Shown here piece by piece: positions 23,158 through 24,937 of a stretch of DNA of 24,937 nucleotides. The notes beneath the pieces are model-generated. The model did no database searches, was not told the DNA's origin, and worked only from the letters and a program-made list of their open reading frames with translations. Origin of the DNA: Actinomycetes bacterium (GTDB lineage Bacteria > Actinomycetota > Coriobacteriia > Coriobacteriales > JAEZXW01); assembly GCA_023419515.1 (NCBI GenBank), contig JAEZXW010000070.1, forward strand, positions 1 to 24,937, in the 5' to 3' direction. The position numbers and the translations under genes are program-made. The first letter of the stretch is position 1, and every line of letters starts with the position of its first letter.

Positions 23158-23697
23158 ATGGATCGTCATCTCACCCGTGTCCTTATTGCGTACTCAAGCG
23201 GATCCGGCTGTACCAAAACCATTGCACGTCACATTGGCGAAGTCCTTATCGGCCACGGCTTTAGGCCGCAGGTGGTGGACACCCAAGATCATCCAATCAT
23301 TACTAACAAAGTTGATGCCATCATTTTTGGCTCGGGTGTGCGCGTGGGCAAGTGGCATCGCGAAGGAGCCGAGTGGCTCAAATCCAATAGCGATCTCATT
23401 AAAAACCGCCCGCTTGCCGTGTTTTCTGTCGGGCTTTTGGGCGTTCATGACGAGGAGCACAAGCTTAGACAGGCGCAGGTCGATCTCTTGAAGGAGATCA
23501 AGCGCTTAAAGCCTTTAGAGCCAGTTGCCTCAGCAATCTTTCCTGGCTGGAAGGAGCCAGAGCGTTTTGCCAGTGTCGAGCGGTTGATGCTCAAGGTATA
23601 TCCGCTCGAGGATGGTGATTATCGCGACTGGAATCAGGTTGATTTTTGGGTGCAAGAAATCGCACCGCTCTTGCGTCAAACACATCACTCTTCATAG
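23158..23697 (+). CDS. Flavodoxin-domain protein, HemG-like (menaquinone-dependent protoporphyrinogen oxidase family)
   Basis: This 179-residue protein opens with a flavodoxin beta strand and FMN phosphate loop, VLIAYSSGSGCTKTIARHIGEVL. It continues with VDAIIFGSGVRVGKWHREGAEWL and RPLAVFSVGLLG, the pattern of HemG and related flavodoxins of about 175-180 residues. HemG oxidises protoporphyrinogen IX using menaquinone. No haem genes are nearby, and many anaerobes use this fold for other electron transfers, so the specific activity is unproven. It is cytosolic: the longer frame from 23083 would add a hydrophobic N-terminus, but the RBS argues against it. The next gene begins 27 bases later, so the two are probably cotranscribed. 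Confidence 0.82.
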   Translation: MDRHLTRVLIAYSSGSGCTKTIARHIGEVLIGHGFRPQVVDTQDHPIITNKVDAIIFGSGVRVGKWHREGAEWLKSNSDLIKNRPLAVFSVGLLGVHDEEHKLRQAQVDLLKEIKRLKPLEPVASAIFPGWKEPERFASVERLMLKVYPLEDGDYRDWNQVDFWVQEIAPLLRQTHHSS

Positions 23698-23724
23698 GCG
23701 TCAACCAAAAGAGGCGTTCTTATT

Positions 23725-24937
23725 TTGAGCACTCAGCACCAAGATCTTTCTCCCATCATTACCGGATCATTTGCACAGGTTGTGCCCGTTGATGATCCTC
23801 AACAAAAAGTCGAGCAGCCGCAGGAGTCGCTGCGCGTTGTAGGCATTGTTTTTTTGGATCATGACACCCCAATCGTTTTGCAAGAGACTGCAGCACTTGC
23901 TGCTGCGCTTGATGCCCCGTTTGATCTGTTAGTCGTTCAAAACAAGATCACCAAGCGTGCGAGTGTCAGGCGTAAAGCCGCGCAAGCTGGTGACGCTACC
24001 GTGACGTCCAGCGGTTTGTGCGCTGATCTTCAAGCAGATACCTCGGTCGACACACCAGTCGGTGCCGCGGTGTCGACTGCCACAGCCCCGAGCTTCAGCA
24101 CCGAGCAGGATCACCACCTTATCGATAAGCTCGAGCATAAGGTCAATGACCTCGGGGGTAACCTTGTTATCTTGAGCGGCGATAACGATTTAATGCTTGT
24201 CGCCGATTACCTCTACACGCATGCCGTGACTGATGTGGTGCTCTCACGCGAGCCAAAGCCTCGGATCTTTGCTGCTCTGCGTTTTAAGAGCCCGTATCAC
24301 ATCAGACTTGCCAAGCTCGCTGAAAAAACCAGGGTTCACCTCGTTAAATCAACGCTTTCGTACCGAGAATTTCAGCGTTCGCGCGCAAGTAAGGATCCGT
24401 TCTTATGGAGCGTGCGCCTTGTAGATCTCGTGCTCGTAGTGATCTTTGTCGGGCTTGCGACGGGCGTGGCTGCCGTGGTGCAACGCCTGGGGCTTTCGAC
24501 CCAAATCTCACTTCTCGTTTACGTTTTGGCGATCGCGGTGGTATCGCGCCTGACTCCGAGCTACGTCCCTGGCGTTCTTGCGGGTTTACTCTCGATCACA
24601 CTGCTCAATTATCTTTTTGTCCGCCCTTACTTTTCGTTCGTGGTCGATCAACCCGCCAACTATCTTGTGTTTCTAGTCATGCTGGTGCTGTCATTCATCA
24701 TCAGCGCGCTTTCGACGAGGCTTCAGCGTTCGGTTGAGCGCCTGCGCAGGCGAGAACAGCGAACTCACGCGCTCTATCTCTTTAACCGTGAGATCACAGC
24801 TGCGCACAAGCAGCACGATGTTATCGACGAGGCACTCGTTGGTCTTGTGCGTCTGCTTAACCGTGCTTGCGTTTTTTATGCGGGTGAGCCCTTCAAGAGG
24901 GGGACGGGTCGTGTACTGGGATCATATGATGAGCCCG
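23725..24937 (+). CDS. KdpD-like sensor protein (USP-like and DUF4118 domains), 3' partial
   Basis: An open frame of 404 codons runs off the window end without a stop. The only plausible start is TTG at 23725 (LSTQHQDLSP), with GAGG ten bases upstream; the frame is closed by the flavodoxin stop at 23697. Residues 36-205 resemble the USP-like domain of KdpD (LRVVGIVFLDHDTPIVLQ, LLVVQNK, NLVILSGDNDLMLVADYL, VTDVVLSREP), interrupted by a low-complexity Ala/Ser/Thr-rich insert around 80-125. Residues 228-335 are the four-helix DUF4118 domain (LVLVVIFVGLATGVAAVV, NYLFVRPYFSFVVDQP, YLVFLVMLVLSFIISALSTR), followed by a likely GAF-type start. The N-terminal KdpD domain with its Walker A motif is absent. 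The histidine-kinase core, if present, is outside the window. Confidence 0.8.
   Translation, partial: MSTQHQDLSPIITGSFAQVVPVDDPQQKVEQPQESLRVVGIVFLDHDTPIVLQETAALAAALDAPFDLLVVQNKITKRASVRRKAAQAGDATVTSSGLCADLQADTSVDTPVGAAVSTATAPSFSTEQDHHLIDKLEHKVNDLGGNLVILSGDNDLMLVADYLYTHAVTDVVLSREPKPRIFAALRFKSPYHIRLAKLAEKTRVHLVKSTLSYREFQRSRASKDPFLWSVRLVDLVLVVIFVGLATGVAAVVQRLGLSTQISLLVYVLAIAVVSRLTPSYVPGVLAGLLSITLLNYLFVRPYFSFVVDQPANYLVFLVMLVLSFIISALSTRLQRSVERLRRREQRTHALYLFNREITAAHKQHDVIDEALVGLVRLLNRACVFYAGEPFKRGTGRVLGSYDEP

Noticed and set aside
24405..24737. 110-codon frame within the last gene
   Set aside because: It is out of frame inside the KdpD-like reading frame, whose DUF4118 helices are clearly the real coding sequence.

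Overview
The window looks like chromosomal DNA from an anaerobic, roughly 50% G+C Gram-positive actinobacterium of class Coriobacteriia, probably order Eggerthellales (Cryptobacterium or Slackia-like). This placement is inferred. It rests on a Tat-exported fumarate-reductase-like flavoprotein divergent from a LuxR regulator with a polytopic membrane N-terminus, a B12-dependent ribonucleotide reductase, an Fe-S type PurF, CCA-encoding tRNA genes, and separate flavin-carrying membrane redox proteins. No mobile element, CRISPR array or prophage was seen.

Positions 1-7919 hold de novo purine synthesis in two blocks. The first is purF (5' end outside the window), purM and purN, which overlap or nearly overlap. 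The second is purH, preceded by a strong leader hairpin. Between them lie a large one-chain nucleotidyltransferase/choline-kinase-like fusion (LicC-LicA type) with a putative winged-helix N-terminus, a tRNA-Leu(CAG) with a clear promoter and terminator, and a small single-span membrane protein.

Positions 8000-11100 hold an unrecognised 244-aa protein in tandem with a membrane-anchored FMN-binding protein, an M29 aminopeptidase, and tRNA-Lys(TTT) followed by a bidirectional terminator. Positions 11116-14571 hold the divergent reductase/LuxR pair. Positions 14647-18865 hold a DUF1177 protein divergent from two tandem type-II NADH-dehydrogenase-like flavoproteins.

Positions 19000-22410 hold class II ribonucleotide reductase (nrdJ), with two NrdR-box-like sites about three helical turns apart upstream. 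Positions 22590-23071 hold a tRNA-Glu cluster: two identical TTC copies and one unusual CTC copy. The window ends with a HemG-like flavodoxin and the start of a KdpD-like (USP-DUF4118) sensor that runs off the end.

Functionally the window combines housekeeping nucleotide synthesis (purine ring, then dNTPs) with a dense set of flavin redox proteins. These are the FMN carrier, the exported FAD reductase, two NDH-2-like dehydrogenases and a flavodoxin. Together they would fit anaerobic respiration of small organic acceptors, but no electron-transfer partnership is proven by the sequence. Nothing here is clearly a new defence or mobile system. The most unusual items are the LicC-LicA fusion, the FAD reductase that appears to lack the usual fumarate-reductase catalytic arginine, the deviant tRNA-Glu(CTC), and two strong hairpins of unknown role.
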